Assembly: GCA_025200525.1 (NCBI GenBank)
Contig: CM045761.1
Location: 102,214,182-102,278,181, forward strand
From: Camellia lanceoleosa
Taxonomy: Eukaryota > Streptophyta > Magnoliopsida > Ericales > Theaceae
Length of the DNA stretch: 64,000 nucleotides
Reading direction: 5' to 3'
The notes beneath the pieces are model-generated. The model ran no database searches and had not been told where the DNA came from. It saw only the letters and a list, made by a program, of their open reading frames with translations. The position numbers and the translations under genes are program-made. This document shows positions 45,122-56,049 of this stretch, one piece after another. Numbering within the stretch: position 1 is the stretch's first letter; the number at the start of each line of letters is the position of its first letter.

Positions 45122-46200
45122 ATGAATGATTGTCTCTTATTGAAATGGTGGTGGAGGTTTGGGGTTGAACCTAATGCTCTGTGGAAACAGGTGATTCATA
45201 ACAAATACAATCAGGTTGGTGTTGGATGGTGTCCAGAACCTGTTGATAACACTAGGAACTCATGCATCTGGGCTAGCATTTTGGGTGTTGCTCAAACTAG
45301 ACCTGATTTGGTGGAATTCTTTAAAGAAAACTCTGCTCCAGTGATTGGGGATGGGAAAAGCACTCTATTCTGGAGAGGTACATGGTGCACTAATATGTGC
45401 TTGATGGAAGCTTTCCCTAGGCTCTATTCCTTTTCTTTGGATAAGTTTGAATCTGTGAATGTGATGCATATTAGAAGGAATAGTGAGGTGGAGTGGAACC
45501 TTAATTTCAGAAGATCACTCTTTCAGTGGGAGGTGAAGGATTTGAATAGATTGAAACTGCTGCTGATGAATGCTCTAGATCTTAGGGAAAATATGGCTGA
45601 TTCTATGCATTGAAAAGCAGACCCATCAGGAAACTTCACTGTATCCTCTGCTTATAAGTGGTGCGATAATTCTTTACATACAATGTGTAAGGTAACTGAT
45701 CTTATATGGAACAACGTATCTTCACCTAGAGCTCAATTCTTTGGTTGGTTGGCATGGAAAGGGAGGATAAAGGCTTCCAATTTTTTGCATTGAATTAAAG
45801 TGCTCTCTAATGAGGCCAATGTGAATTGCATTTTCTGCAATGTGGGAGTGGAGAATGTCAATCATGTGCTTTTGCATTGCCCTTTTGCTTGGAAGGTTTG
45901 GTCACATATGCTAAATTGATGGGGGTTGTTGTGGGTTCAACCTGGTACTGTACATTGTTTATTAGAATTGTGGGCTGGTACAAGGATGAGAAACAAAAGA
46001 GGGTGTTCTAGAAGGCCATGCCTTTGGTTGTGCTTTGGTCTATCTAGAAACTGAGAAATGATTGCATTTTTAATGGCATTCATCCAAATTTTGAGGAGCT
46101 ATGTGAGGTCATTAAAGTACGAGTTGCGATGTGGAGCAAAGCTGCTGGCTCTTCTTTCTCAGGGTTTTCAGTAACTGATATTGTGAACAACCTGCAATAG
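45122..46200 (+). pseudogene. LINE C-terminal region with zf-RVT domain
   Basis: 'KWWWRFGVEPNALWKQVI', 'FWRGTWC' and then 'CIFCNVGVENVNHVLLHCPF' with 'AWKVW', the zf-RVT Cys/His cluster found after RT in plant L1s. Stops and frameshifts follow 45613. Confidence 0.9.
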
Positions 46201-46977
46201 GTAAGGTTCTGCAGTAAGGGTATTGGTTGAGTAAAGATGTCTATTGCTGTCCTATCCTTCATGCTGCTATTTTTTGTTTTTGTTTGGTCAGTATTTACAT
46301 TGGTGATGATTGAGATGACCTTGAACTTTGGATTGTGACCTTGTGTTTTGCTGTTGTTTTTCTGGAGTGTGGTCTGCATCACTATGAGGCTTGTTGCATC
46401 AGTCCATCATCCAATTCCTTGTTTCTTGGCAATAGGATTGTAGTGGAGTGTGGTCTGCATCACCTTGTGTTTTGCTATTGTTTTTCTAGAGTGTGGTCTG
46501 TATCACTAATGAGGCTTGCTGTATCAGTCCATTATCCAATTCCGTGGGAGGTGTATGCTTTGGTCAGGGGCCTAGAGCTTGGTATTTTGCTGTATATTGC
46601 TCTGTATTGGCCTTGGTTTCTCTGGAGTGTGGTTGCATTCGTGTGAGGTCTGTGATGGTGCATGTTGGTGGTAGTGGTAGTGGTCTGTTGGTTGTGGTTT
46701 GGGTTGGTCGTGGTAGTGGTCTGCTGGACTGATGCAGAGGGGAGTTTGTTGGTGGACTATTTTAGTTTTTTCTGTGTATCTTGTGCTTGTTTTCTCTTCA
46801 ACCTTGAGGTGTGCTTGCAAATGATTGGGCTTTCCTTGCGGTGCCAACCTAGTTGGGATCATGCGGTTTGCTTTGATGCCTTTTGCACTTCCTTTTCCTT
46901 TATTTGATGTAATTCATGTTTGGCAATTTTCATCAATAAAGGGTTTTTTTTTTTTTTTTTTTGCTATTCAAAAAAAA

Positions 46978-46986
46978 ATAGTCTAG
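46978..46986. repeat. LINE target-site duplication, right copy
   Basis: ATAGTCTAG directly after the poly-A tail; it matches 43077-43085. Confidence 0.85.
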
Positions 46987-47609
46987 TACTCCTTGCCATT
47001 GCTAGTCAATCCTTTAACTTCCCTACCTTCCTCTGTCACCCTAGCCTGTTCCTTGCTTTCCTTTACCACCCTTACCCCTTTTTCACACACCTTGTTACTC
47101 TTCCTAACTATTCTCATCATTTCCAACACCACTATGACCCTTTTTAACCTACCCCACCCTCTTCATAGTTCTCTTTTGCCACCCAACCCCTTCCCTCAAC
47201 TCACCATACTCTCAATCCCCTCCACCCCCAACCTCTTCTACCTTACCCAGCAACCTAGTCACCACAGAACCAGCTACAACAATCACCCAAAACCCTCAAG
47301 ATCACCGCTGACATAGTCTCACATTTGAGCTTCTGTGTTTTATAAACTAACTTAAGGAGTTAACCCATGCAACTAGAAGTCAACACCTAATTAGTGAGAG
47401 TTGGGTTATGAGTAAGGACTTGACTGCTTTGGTCATGATGTCGACCCCAAACACGAAGTGTTATAATTGCACTATAAATGTGTTATTTGTGCATTTTGCC
47501 ACCAACCATTAGTCCCCTCCTACCTTCTGCACCTCCTTCTCCGCTTCAACTTCTCCTCCACCTACCTTTATCTTGCTCTGTTTTAAAGTTACCAATCCCA
47601 CCCATATTT
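46987..47609. other. Pyrimidine-rich DNA, no gene supported
   Basis: Plus-strand C/T-rich sequence. An open frame from 46993 has no domain or codon signature and looks like chance in low-complexity DNA. Confidence 0.5.
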
Positions 47610-47617
47610 GCTATAAT

Positions 47618-50600
47618 CAAGGTTTTAAAAAGTGGCTGCAACCATTACATAACGATTGTAATGGTTACTGTCACTCGTTATGACTGCTATAATGGTATGA
47701 AAAAAATTCATAACCATAACGGTCACCACTGTCACATAAAGTCTAGAACGGCCATTACATTGCCATTACAACACCGTTACGACTGTTAAATTTTGAATAT
47801 AATGCTATTTTCTCTTTTTATTTTATAGTTACATAGAATATAAGTAAAAATATTATCTAGACATGTGTTTGAATGTCTAATATTCAAGTTCTACAAGATT
47901 TCATTATTTTTTCACATAATTATTGTCACACCCCAAATTCGGGTATGACCGGCCATCGCCTATAGGGACTTAGGCCAAGGCACACGTAAGCTTAAATACG
48001 AATCCATAAACACATTGAATAACTATACAATAGTCCAGTAATAAATAACCAAAACTCAATCCAATAGCATGCTATAATTATAAACGACAAAACCAACCGT
48101 AATCAATACCATCCAAACTTATGGGATATAAATAGCCTACATATCAAAATAATCCTAAATGAACCCCAATAAAAATAAAAATAAATATGCACAACTTGAA
48201 ATAATAATCTAAAACAAAATAAATGAATGTCCTAGAGGTCCATACAATTGAGTCCCCGCTATGCCATGAGTCCACTCTAAGTCCTTCTAACACCTGGAAA
48301 TGATAAACAACTAAGTCAGCTGATAGCTCAGTGAGTAGTAACATGTATAGCATATACAGTTTTGAAAACATGGATCAATTCCAAAATAAGATATATATAT
48401 ATATACATATCACAGAAACTAAATTGACATACAGTTTGCTAAGGATAATATGTTTCAAAAAAAAAGGTTCCACAATTCAACAGTTAAAATACTCATGTCT
48501 CTCAAGAACATGATAAATGACATTTTTCACTTAAAACAGATTACAACATGAACACCAATAATTTTCTGGATACCAAGAATAACAAGTAACATGCCACACA
48601 GTTCTCAAGGCAATAAACCCATTGGATCCAATATCAAACCAAGAGTCATCCTCGGGGTGGCGACTCAGGCCTTTTCTCTAAGACGATCCGATTGAAGGTC
48701 ACCTAGCCTAGCCTAGGTCTTTTCCTTATAATCGTTGAGCACTAGAGTCATCATGGCCCAACCCGGATCTGTTTCCTAGTGACCAGTGTCACCACACACA
48801 GTGGAATAATTTCCCTGGACTAAAATACACAAATGGTCCCGATAATCAATACAATTCAGTTTCGCAAAACATGGTAGTTCACCATTATAAACATGAGACC
48901 ATAAATAATAGTTCACAGTATGCCAAGTTTACACATATTTCAAAAATAATTTAATTCCATCGAGAATATAGTAATTTATCAACACAGCTTAGTCTTGAAA
49001 CAATAATTGAATTTTCCAACAATTCAGAGTAGGGGAACATTTATAAAAATATGTAGCACGCAACTGACTCACCTGAAAACGGAATAATGTAATTCTCAAA
49101 CAGAGTATAAAAGTCCAACTAGTGTCCTAAACCAAGTATGAAAATTATACGTCACTACTAATTTAAAAATACTAAAGAGAATAATAAACTAAGTACCCTA
49201 CACTAAAGTGCACTAACATAGCTCAACCCCACTCACTGTTACTCTTAAATATTACTTAAGCTCATGTTCTTCAAGATCTAAAATTACCCAAGACATGGGT
49301 TCAGATCGAAACTTAATTAAAAGTAACTTTTTTTATAAAAAAAAAAACAAAAGGAAACAAATTTATTGATATCAATAAACGGAATACATCAATAAAGCAA
49401 GGGCAAATAGCAACGAGTTTTAAATCAATAAAACAGAGTTTTAAATAAGTTTTTCGAATCTATTCGCTAACTTTAAAAATTAAAAACCCACTCCACACTG
49501 TTTAAAAAATTCCAAAACCCTCCAGATATCAACCAATATATCCTAAGTTTCAAACCCAATTGGTTTCCCTTAATTTGCTTATCAAAATAATTATTTACAA
49601 TTAATTATGCCCCAACAAGTTGTTTTCTGCAGCACTTTAAAGAAATTACTGGTTCTCTTAGTATACACGAGCAATCAATGCAAGGCCAAAAATATAATAA
49701 ACTAGACTCGTAACCGGCTCTAATGATGTTAATTTGAAAATTTTTGGATTTATACCCAAAGAGAACGACACTTCCGAAGTTATTGTTTTAAACCAATTTC
49801 TAGACAGATTTGAACGCAACAGTTAATATAGATTTTGACTCCTAAAAATCATGAGAAAATTCTGATATGCAATTCAATATGTAATTAATCTATTGTAAAA
49901 ATTTTAGTTCAAAATTCATCTGTTTGATATGATTCCTCGATTTTTAAAGTTTGTGATTCTGTGCAAAATTTTTGGACTAAGAATTACATCCATTCTTTAT
50001 ACATAAATTTAACTCCTCAGATTTCTTAACAATATATATATATATATATATATACAAAATACATACACCTACAACCTCTCCATCAATGAATTAAATCATA
50101 AAACAGAATAAGGATAAAGAACAAAAATAAAATAAAGAAGAAAGCTAGAATCCTACCACACACCCAAAAGTTCTTCTTTGATTGCAACTTTTTTTTTTTT
50201 TTCTTCTCCTTCAATCTCTCTCCCGTTAGTGTGGCTGCTGCTGCTGCTATGTGTGGTGAACAAATAATAGAGTAGGGTTTGTGTTTATTTTATTTTATAC
50301 TAGTGGTGGGCACACATAGGTCAAATAAATAGATAAATATACAAAATACATATATAAGTTATATGCAACTCAAATTGTAAGAGCCTTATGTAATAATTTT
50401 GTGGTCTAGAGTTTAAGTCACACCCTCTTCTCTATTTTTTTATTTTTTTTATAATAAATATTGCTTCTAAGTTAAAGACTTTCACCATAAATTTATTGTA
50501 GGTTCAAAATTAATTAAAAGACCTTCCAAATTTTTAATTTGCATTTTAGAATTCACCATCAAAATATTTGAGATTGTAAAATTATTATTATTTAATTATT

Positions 50601-51135
50601 TACTTGATTTGTATATTCGGATTCTCACAATTATGTTTGAATATTAACTTATATCTATTAATTTTATGTTAAATTTATCGAACAAAACTTAAATTTCATG
50701 TTATGTACTTTTTCATTAGTATTATGTTCACATTTTGTATTTTGAACTTATGTGAGACTATTATTTTTAGTATTAAACATATTTCATCTTTTTCTTAACA
50801 AATTGGAAATTATCCATAAGTATAATTAGTAAAGCAAAGAAATCTAAAAAAAAATCTCCATAGTGAGTTAAAACTAATATAAAAATTAATATATATATAT
50901 ATATATTGGATCATGTTTTAAAGAACTTTACAAAAATATTAAAAATCATTTTTAAACTCATTAAATGTGATTATGAAATAAAAACATGCGTATCGGTATA
51001 TTTTCTTAAAATTGTACGAAGAATTACAAAAATTCACAGTTTCAGTTGTCGCCACCATTACGCTATGACTGTTACACTCCACAACCACAACAATGCTACC
51101 GTTACAGGTAACCATCACCATTATTTAAAACCTTG
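47618..51135. mobile_element. TIR element with subterminal repeats, split by a solo LTR
   Basis: Ends CAAGGTTTTAAA (47618) and TTTAAAACCTTG (51135) are inverted. Flanks GCTATAAT (47610-47617) and GTTATAAT (51136-51143) match 7 of 8. Next to both ends are many CCATTAC/GTAATGG/CGTTAC words in both orientations, as in transposase-binding subterminal arrays. Removing the solo LTR leaves about 0.8 kb without coding sequence, so it is non-autonomous. The 8-bp flank suggests hAT; MULE cannot be excluded. Confidence 0.65.
47924..50629 (-). mobile_element. Solo LTR, 2.7-kb family, copy B
   Basis: 2,706 bp with a perfect duplication ATTAT (47919-47923, 50630-50634). The minus strand runs TGTGAGAATCC...GGGGTGTGACA. 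It aligns end to end with copies at 17315-20056 and 60783-63372. No internal region or primer site. Confidence 0.9.
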
Positions 51136-51487
51136 GTTATAATTCTCTATAATTTCTTGCTATTTTGTAAATAATAGCGCCAATTCCCACTTATACGTTA
51201 TTTTCTCTTTTTTATTTTGCTTTGATGAGTGGCCTAGTTTTGTTTTGAAGGCTAGGAATCTAGGAGCTTGTGCTTCTTGTCTTAAGTTAACAATAATTAG
51301 TTTTACTTAGAAAAATAATTGATTCTTTGATAAACATCATCAAACGGCCAACAAACTCTACTCCAATCGCAGAGAAACTATTATTAGCCCGCCTTCCTAT
51401 ACTCAACTTCACTTTGATAGCAATAAATTCATACATATATATATTACCAACAACTACATATATATACATATTTTCTTTTACCCACCT

Positions 51488-51503
51488 CTCTCTCTCTCTC
51501 TCT
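51488..51503 (+). repeat. (TC)n tract in the leader of a small ORF
   Basis: A CT run about 40 bases before ATG 51544, as often seen in plant 5' UTRs. Confidence 0.7.
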
Positions 51504-51543
51504 AAGATTCTGAGCCATCATATTCAAGAAAGCATCAAGAAAA

Positions 51544-52405
51544 ATGTCTCGAGCCAAAGACATTGATACAGGTCTCGATGATAAAAAAGGAAAAAGGATA
51601 AAGACGTCAGAAGAAGAAGAGAAAGCAAAAGATGTCTCCAAAGGAGGAAATGCAGAAATGTCATCAACTCCATCTCATACTGTCAATCCTCATGCTGGTC
51701 CTAGGGCTGAGCAAGGAATCTGTGAAATCCGTAATCCGATCCAGTCCAATCCAATCCGATAAGTTTAGATTGGTTTTTTGAATCCGTGGTTCGGTTCCGG
51801 ATTAAAGAATTAAAAATCCGTAGTCCACGGATTGGTTCTGGATTGAACCCCATGGTTCCGGATTGGAACCGATCCGGACCGTATACAAATAGTCTATATT
51901 TTTATTATACATCCTCCTCCATAGTATTTTCTCTTATTCCATATAAAACTTAAACTCAAACCTAAACCCGCATAATATCTTCTTTTATTACTTTTATTTG
52001 TTAGTTTTTAGTTTTAATTTGTAATGATCTAAGTACTTATGGTGAAACCAATTTTCTTATGGTTGTTTCAATTCTAGAATAGTATGTCGCTATTATAGAA
52101 AGACATGTTGCTATTGTAGAACTAATATAGCGCTATGTTTATGTTTTTATGAAATTAAAGTGTTATATATATATTTTTTGTTATATAATTATATGAATCC
52201 GTGGTCCTAAACCGATCCAATCCGTGTTTAAATGGATTGGTTCGGATTGGTTCCATGATTTAAACGGATTGAATTGGTTCCAATTTTTCAAGAACCGTAA
52301 ATAACGGATTGGTCTTGGTTTTATCCAAATCCAGTCCAATCCGGACTATGCTCACCCCTAGCTGGTCCTGCTCCTGGAGAAGAATCAAAATTAGGGTAAC
52401 TAAAC
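51544..52405 (+). pseudogene. Small Lys/Glu-rich ORF split by a hAT MITE
   Basis: ATG 51544 opens 'MSRAKDIDTGLDDKKGKRIK', an acidic/basic, probably disordered segment, then 'HTVNPHAGP'. A 659-bp MITE enters at GCTGGTCC. Past it the frame continues 'APGEESKLG' and reaches TAA (about 52397) or a possible GTAACT donor. The pre-insertion product would be about 62 residues, or a first exon. I do not recognise the family. The B3 remnant at 58044 is downstream on the same strand, with a copia element between, so it could be that gene's first exon; this is speculation. Confidence 0.5.
51702..52360. mobile_element. hAT-type MITE (659 bp)
   Basis: TIRs TAGGGCTGAGCA and TGCTCACCCCTA and a perfect 8-bp duplication GCTGGTCC (51694-51701, 52361-52368) define a hAT element. 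The interior has no coding sequence and is full of 'CCGGATTGG'/'CCAATCCG' words. Confidence 0.93.
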
Positions 52406-53150
52406 TTCCTCTTGTTCTTCACCAAGAAACTCATATATGAAGTTGTTGAATCTTTTTGTGTGTATCTTTGTATGAATGAATACATGTTTATATACACAGC
52501 TATGCAACATACACTGATAAATATATATTTTGGTTGCATGCAAAAGAAAAAGAACATAATTTGGTTTCATAATGAAATAACTCCAAAGGTAAATTGTCGG
52601 TTTTCCCTTTTCTTGGAAACCAAACAGACACCCTAGGATTTTTCATCTTTGTTAAATGTGTTCTATGATCTTTTGCACACATTAGGCTGAAGGATAGACA
52701 TACATTCATTATATAAATTGGTTGTTTTGTGTTGAACTCTGCAAGATTGAGGGTTACACAGTATATGAATTGAATCATTGGTACAAAACCAGTCGAACTC
52801 GTGGCTGCATTGGGCTTCCATGGAAATTCCACTATCTGCTGTAGATATTTCCATATATTCATTGAATGAATAATCTAATTAAATGACTCATAGAGGAGTG
52901 TAATCGTAGTGTCTTGGGGTTTTTTTTCTTAACTGGAAAAACTTGAATCTTTTTAATGTATACTTATATACATAGACATCATATATATGTAACAATAATG
53001 CTACTTTCAATTGCATGCCAAGAAGAGAAACAAAATTAACTTCCAACCCTATGACTAGTTTGAAAGATCATTGCTCTTTTGTTCAATGCCATCTTTGTGA
53101 ATTTCTGTTTCATCATTTCGCAACCATTAGGAAGTACATGAGAAAGAGTT
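52406..53150. other. AT-rich DNA, no gene seen
   Basis: It lies between the small ORF and the copia element and may be an intron of a decayed gene. No motif supports a separate gene. Confidence 0.5.
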
Positions 53151-53155
53151 CATTA

Positions 53156-53476
53156 TGTTAAAATTAATGTCATATTTACATTAAATACATTGGATACATT
53201 GCATGCATTTGATACATTGAGTTCATACATTCTTTGTATTCATGTATTTTTATATTCATGTATTTTATATTTGTTAAGTACATTATTTAGATTATATTCG
53301 TGTACCTAGTTAATTGTAAGGTTGTTTAGGTTCATGGATCTTATTCATTGAACTTATGTATAACCTTCTCTATATAAAAGGATGTAAGCCTTTGGGAAAA
53401 ATATATGAATAATAAGTGAGAAAAATTCAATACAAAATATAGTTCATTCTAAAGAGAGTTTTATCAAAAGCTAACA
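53156..53476 (+). mobile_element. 5' LTR of the copia element
   Basis: TGTTAAAATT...AAGCTAACA. TATA box TATATAAAAG at 53371-53380, followed by a short R/U5. Repeated 'GATACATTG' words mark U3. Confidence 0.95.
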
Positions 53477-53480
53477 TAAG

Positions 53481-53492
53481 TGGTATCAGAGC
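53481..53492 (+). other. Copia primer-binding site
   Basis: TGGTATCAGAGC, four bases after the LTR. Confidence 0.93.
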
Positions 53493-53571
53493 TTTGGTTG
53501 GGTCAAGAGCAAGCTGGGCATAGAGATTGGATACGGGAAAACAAGCCCCGAAGAAGAACAAACCGACGTCC

Positions 53572-54567
53572 ATGGCAAATACCAACAACCAAAATGTATC
53601 CACTCCTATCTTTAATGGTGAAAATTTTGATTTTTGGTATGTGAAAATGAGAACTATTTTTGTCTATACGGAGCTTTAGGATCTTGTTGAGAATGGGTTC
53701 GAGGAACCTGAAGATGAAAGAGCTTTGACAAATCCCCAAAAGAGCCAATTAAAAGAGCAAATGAAGAAGGATTCAAAGGCTCTCTCTTTTATTCAACAAG
53801 GAGTTTTAGAAGCAATCTTTCCAAGAATTATCAATGTAACAAAAGCGAAGGAGGCATGGGATATTCTTCAGAAAGAGTATAGAGGCAACTTGAAGGTAAG
53901 AACCATCAAACTTCAATCATTGAAAAGAGATTTTGAAAATTTAAAGATGAAGGATATGGAATTGTTGAAGGATTATTTTTTTAGGGTTATGGAACTTGTA
54001 AACCAAATGAAAATTTATGGGGATAATATTACTAATCAAAGAGTTGTTGAGAAAATTTTGATAAGTTTGCCAGAGAAATACAATCCCATTGTTGCTGTCA
54101 TTGAAGAAACTAAAGATCTTGCTGATTTGAGTACTGAAGAATTGATGGGTTCAATTAAAACATTTGAGCAAAGGTTGAGTAGGCAATCTAAAAAGTCAAT
54201 TGAAAGTGCCTTTCAATCCAAGCTCAATGTTAGTACCTCTAATTTCCAAGGAAGAGGAAGAGGAGGAGAAAGAAATGCAACCGGAAAAGCAAGAAATGCA
54301 AGAGGAAGAGGAAGGTCTAATTTTCAAAGAAAGGAAAATGAAGAGTCCACTCAACAAAAGTGTGGAATTTGCAACCAAAGCAATCATGTTGATAAAGATT
54401 GTTGGTTTCGAGGAAAGCCAAAATGTTACAATTGCAACAAATTTGGGCATGTTAAGAAGGATTGCCAAGTCAAGAGCACTCAACAAGCTAATTTTTCTGA
54501 GGAGCAAGAAAATGAAGGGCACATGTTCTATGCTTGTCACAAGGCATCGGATCAAACCAAGGATGTA
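53572..54567 (+). pseudogene. Copia gag
   Basis: ATG 53572 reads 'NVSTPIFNGENFDFWYVKM'. A TAG at 53678-53680 replaces a Trp (YTE-L-W-DL). The UBN2-type capsid follows: 'AKEAWDILQKEYRGN', 'KVRTIKLQSLKRDFENLKM', 'LISLPEKYNPIVAVIEE'. Two zinc knuckles are present: 'CGICNQSNHVDKDCW' and 'CYNCNKFGHVKKDC'. It ends at TAG 54568-54570, just before the protease Asp. Confidence 0.93.
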
Positions 54568-54570
54568 TAG

Positions 54571-54852
54571 TTTCTCGATAGCGGATGTAGCAATCACATA
54601 ACAAGAGATGAAAGCATTTTTATGAAAATGGATGCTTCCTCCAATTCTCAAGTAAAAATGGGGAATGGTGCCTTAGTCCAAACAAAAGGAAAAGGTACTA
54701 TTGCTATAGAAACCAAGATGGGTACAAGATTCATTTCCGATGTTCTCCTAGTTCCAGACTTGGAGCAAAATTTGCTAAGTGTTGGACAACTTATGGAGCA
54801 TGGATATCTTGTTCACTTGGAAGACGATTTTTGCAAAATTTTTTACAAATGA
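54571..54852 (+). pseudogene. Copia protease
   Basis: 'FLDSGCSNHITRDESIF' carries the catalytic DSG; 'VLLVPDLEQNLLSVGQLMEH' is the conserved C-terminal part. It is separated from gag by a TAG (W codon) and ended by a TGA at 54850. Confidence 0.9.
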
Positions 54853-54882
54853 GGGAAAAGCCAAGTTATAGCAAAAATCAAG

Positions 54883-55800
54883 ATGGAGAAGAATAGAAGT
54901 TTTCCTCTCATTTTCCAGTATAGCAAAAATGCGGCTTTGAAGATGGATGTGATTGATAATTCATGGCTTTGGTATAAAAGATTTGGGCACTTGAATTTTC
55001 AAAGCTTAAAGCATCTACAACAAAACAATATGGTTTTTCGGTTGCCAACCATTCATGAAGTGCAACATATTTGTGAAGGTTGTGCACTTGGAAAGCATCA
55101 CCAGGAGTCATTTTCAAAAGAGAAAGCATGGAAAGCTAAAGCACGATTGGAGCTTGTCCATACTGATGTGTGCGGACCCATGGATACACCAACTCATGGA
55201 GGTAACAAGTACTTTATTATCTTTGTTGATGATTTTACTAGAATAACTTGGGTGTATTTCATGAGACAAAAGAGTGAAGTTTTCTCTATCTTCAAGAAAT
55301 TTCAAAATCTTGTTGAAAGACATAGTGGTTGTTTGATGAAAGTATTGAGAAGTGATAGAGGCGGAGAATATAACTCAAATGAGTTTACGAAATTTTGTGA
55401 AGATATTGGAATGGAAAGGCAATTGACTGTTGGGTACACTCTACAACAAAATGGTGTGGAAGAAAGGAAGAATTGAACCATAGAGATGTCCAAGTCTATG
55501 CTACATGAGAAGGGGCTACCCAAAACTTTTTGGGGTGAGGCCGTGTATACAGCAGTTTACTTGATGAATAGATGTCCTACAAAAGCTCTTAAGGACAAAA
55601 CTCCATTTGAAGCTTAGAGTGGAAGGAAACCATCGGTGAATCACTTGAAGGTGTTTGGTTGCATTTGTTATGCTCATGTTCTAAAAGAAGTGAGGCACAA
55701 GCTTGATGAAAATAGTAAGAAATGCATCTTTGTGGGTTATAGCTCAAAATCCAAAGGCTATAGACTCTTCAATTTGGATCAAAAGAAGGTGATTATTTGT
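54883..55800 (+). pseudogene. Copia integrase
   Basis: Zinc-binding 'WYKRFGHLNFQSLKHL' and 'CEGCALGKHH', then 'ELVHTDVCGPM' (Asp), 'LRSDRGGEYNSNEF' (Asp) and 'NGVEERKN' (Glu): DDE intact. TGA follows 'ERKN' (an Arg codon CGA to TGA), and TAG replaces Trp before 'SGRKPSVNHLKVFGC'. 'KKCIFVGYSSKSKGYRL' marks the C-terminal part. Confidence 0.94.
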
Positions 55801-56049
55801 AGAGATGTTCTCTTTGATGAGAAGGTGTCTTTTGATTGGAAGGAAAAGAAAGTCCAAGATCAAAGCATTGCTTTCAATGAAAAATCGGAAAGTCTACAAG
55901 TTGAAGATGTTGCAACTCTTGAATCTCCACAAAGATTGTCACCAATTGCTAGTTCACAATTTTCTCCAAATTCAAGTTCAAGTTCAAGTTCTTCATCTCC
56001 AAGTTCAACTCCAAGAAATATAAGGAGTCTTAGTGATGTGTATGCAAGA

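Larger units (their letters stand above)
43086..46977 (+). mobile_element. 5'-truncated L1-type LINE
   Basis: 3.9 kb. It begins in the endonuclease C-terminus, contains RT and zf-RVT domains, and ends with 'CAATAAAGGG', a T run, 'GCTATTC' and a short poly-A (46970-46977). A 9-bp duplication ATAGTCTAG flanks it. The first 28 bases are a copy of its own internal sequence. Several stops and a broken RT active site make it dead. Confidence 0.93.

Noticed and set aside
46993..47316. 107-codon Ser/Pro/Leu-rich frame
   Set aside because: Pyrimidine-rich low-complexity DNA after the LINE; no homologous pattern.
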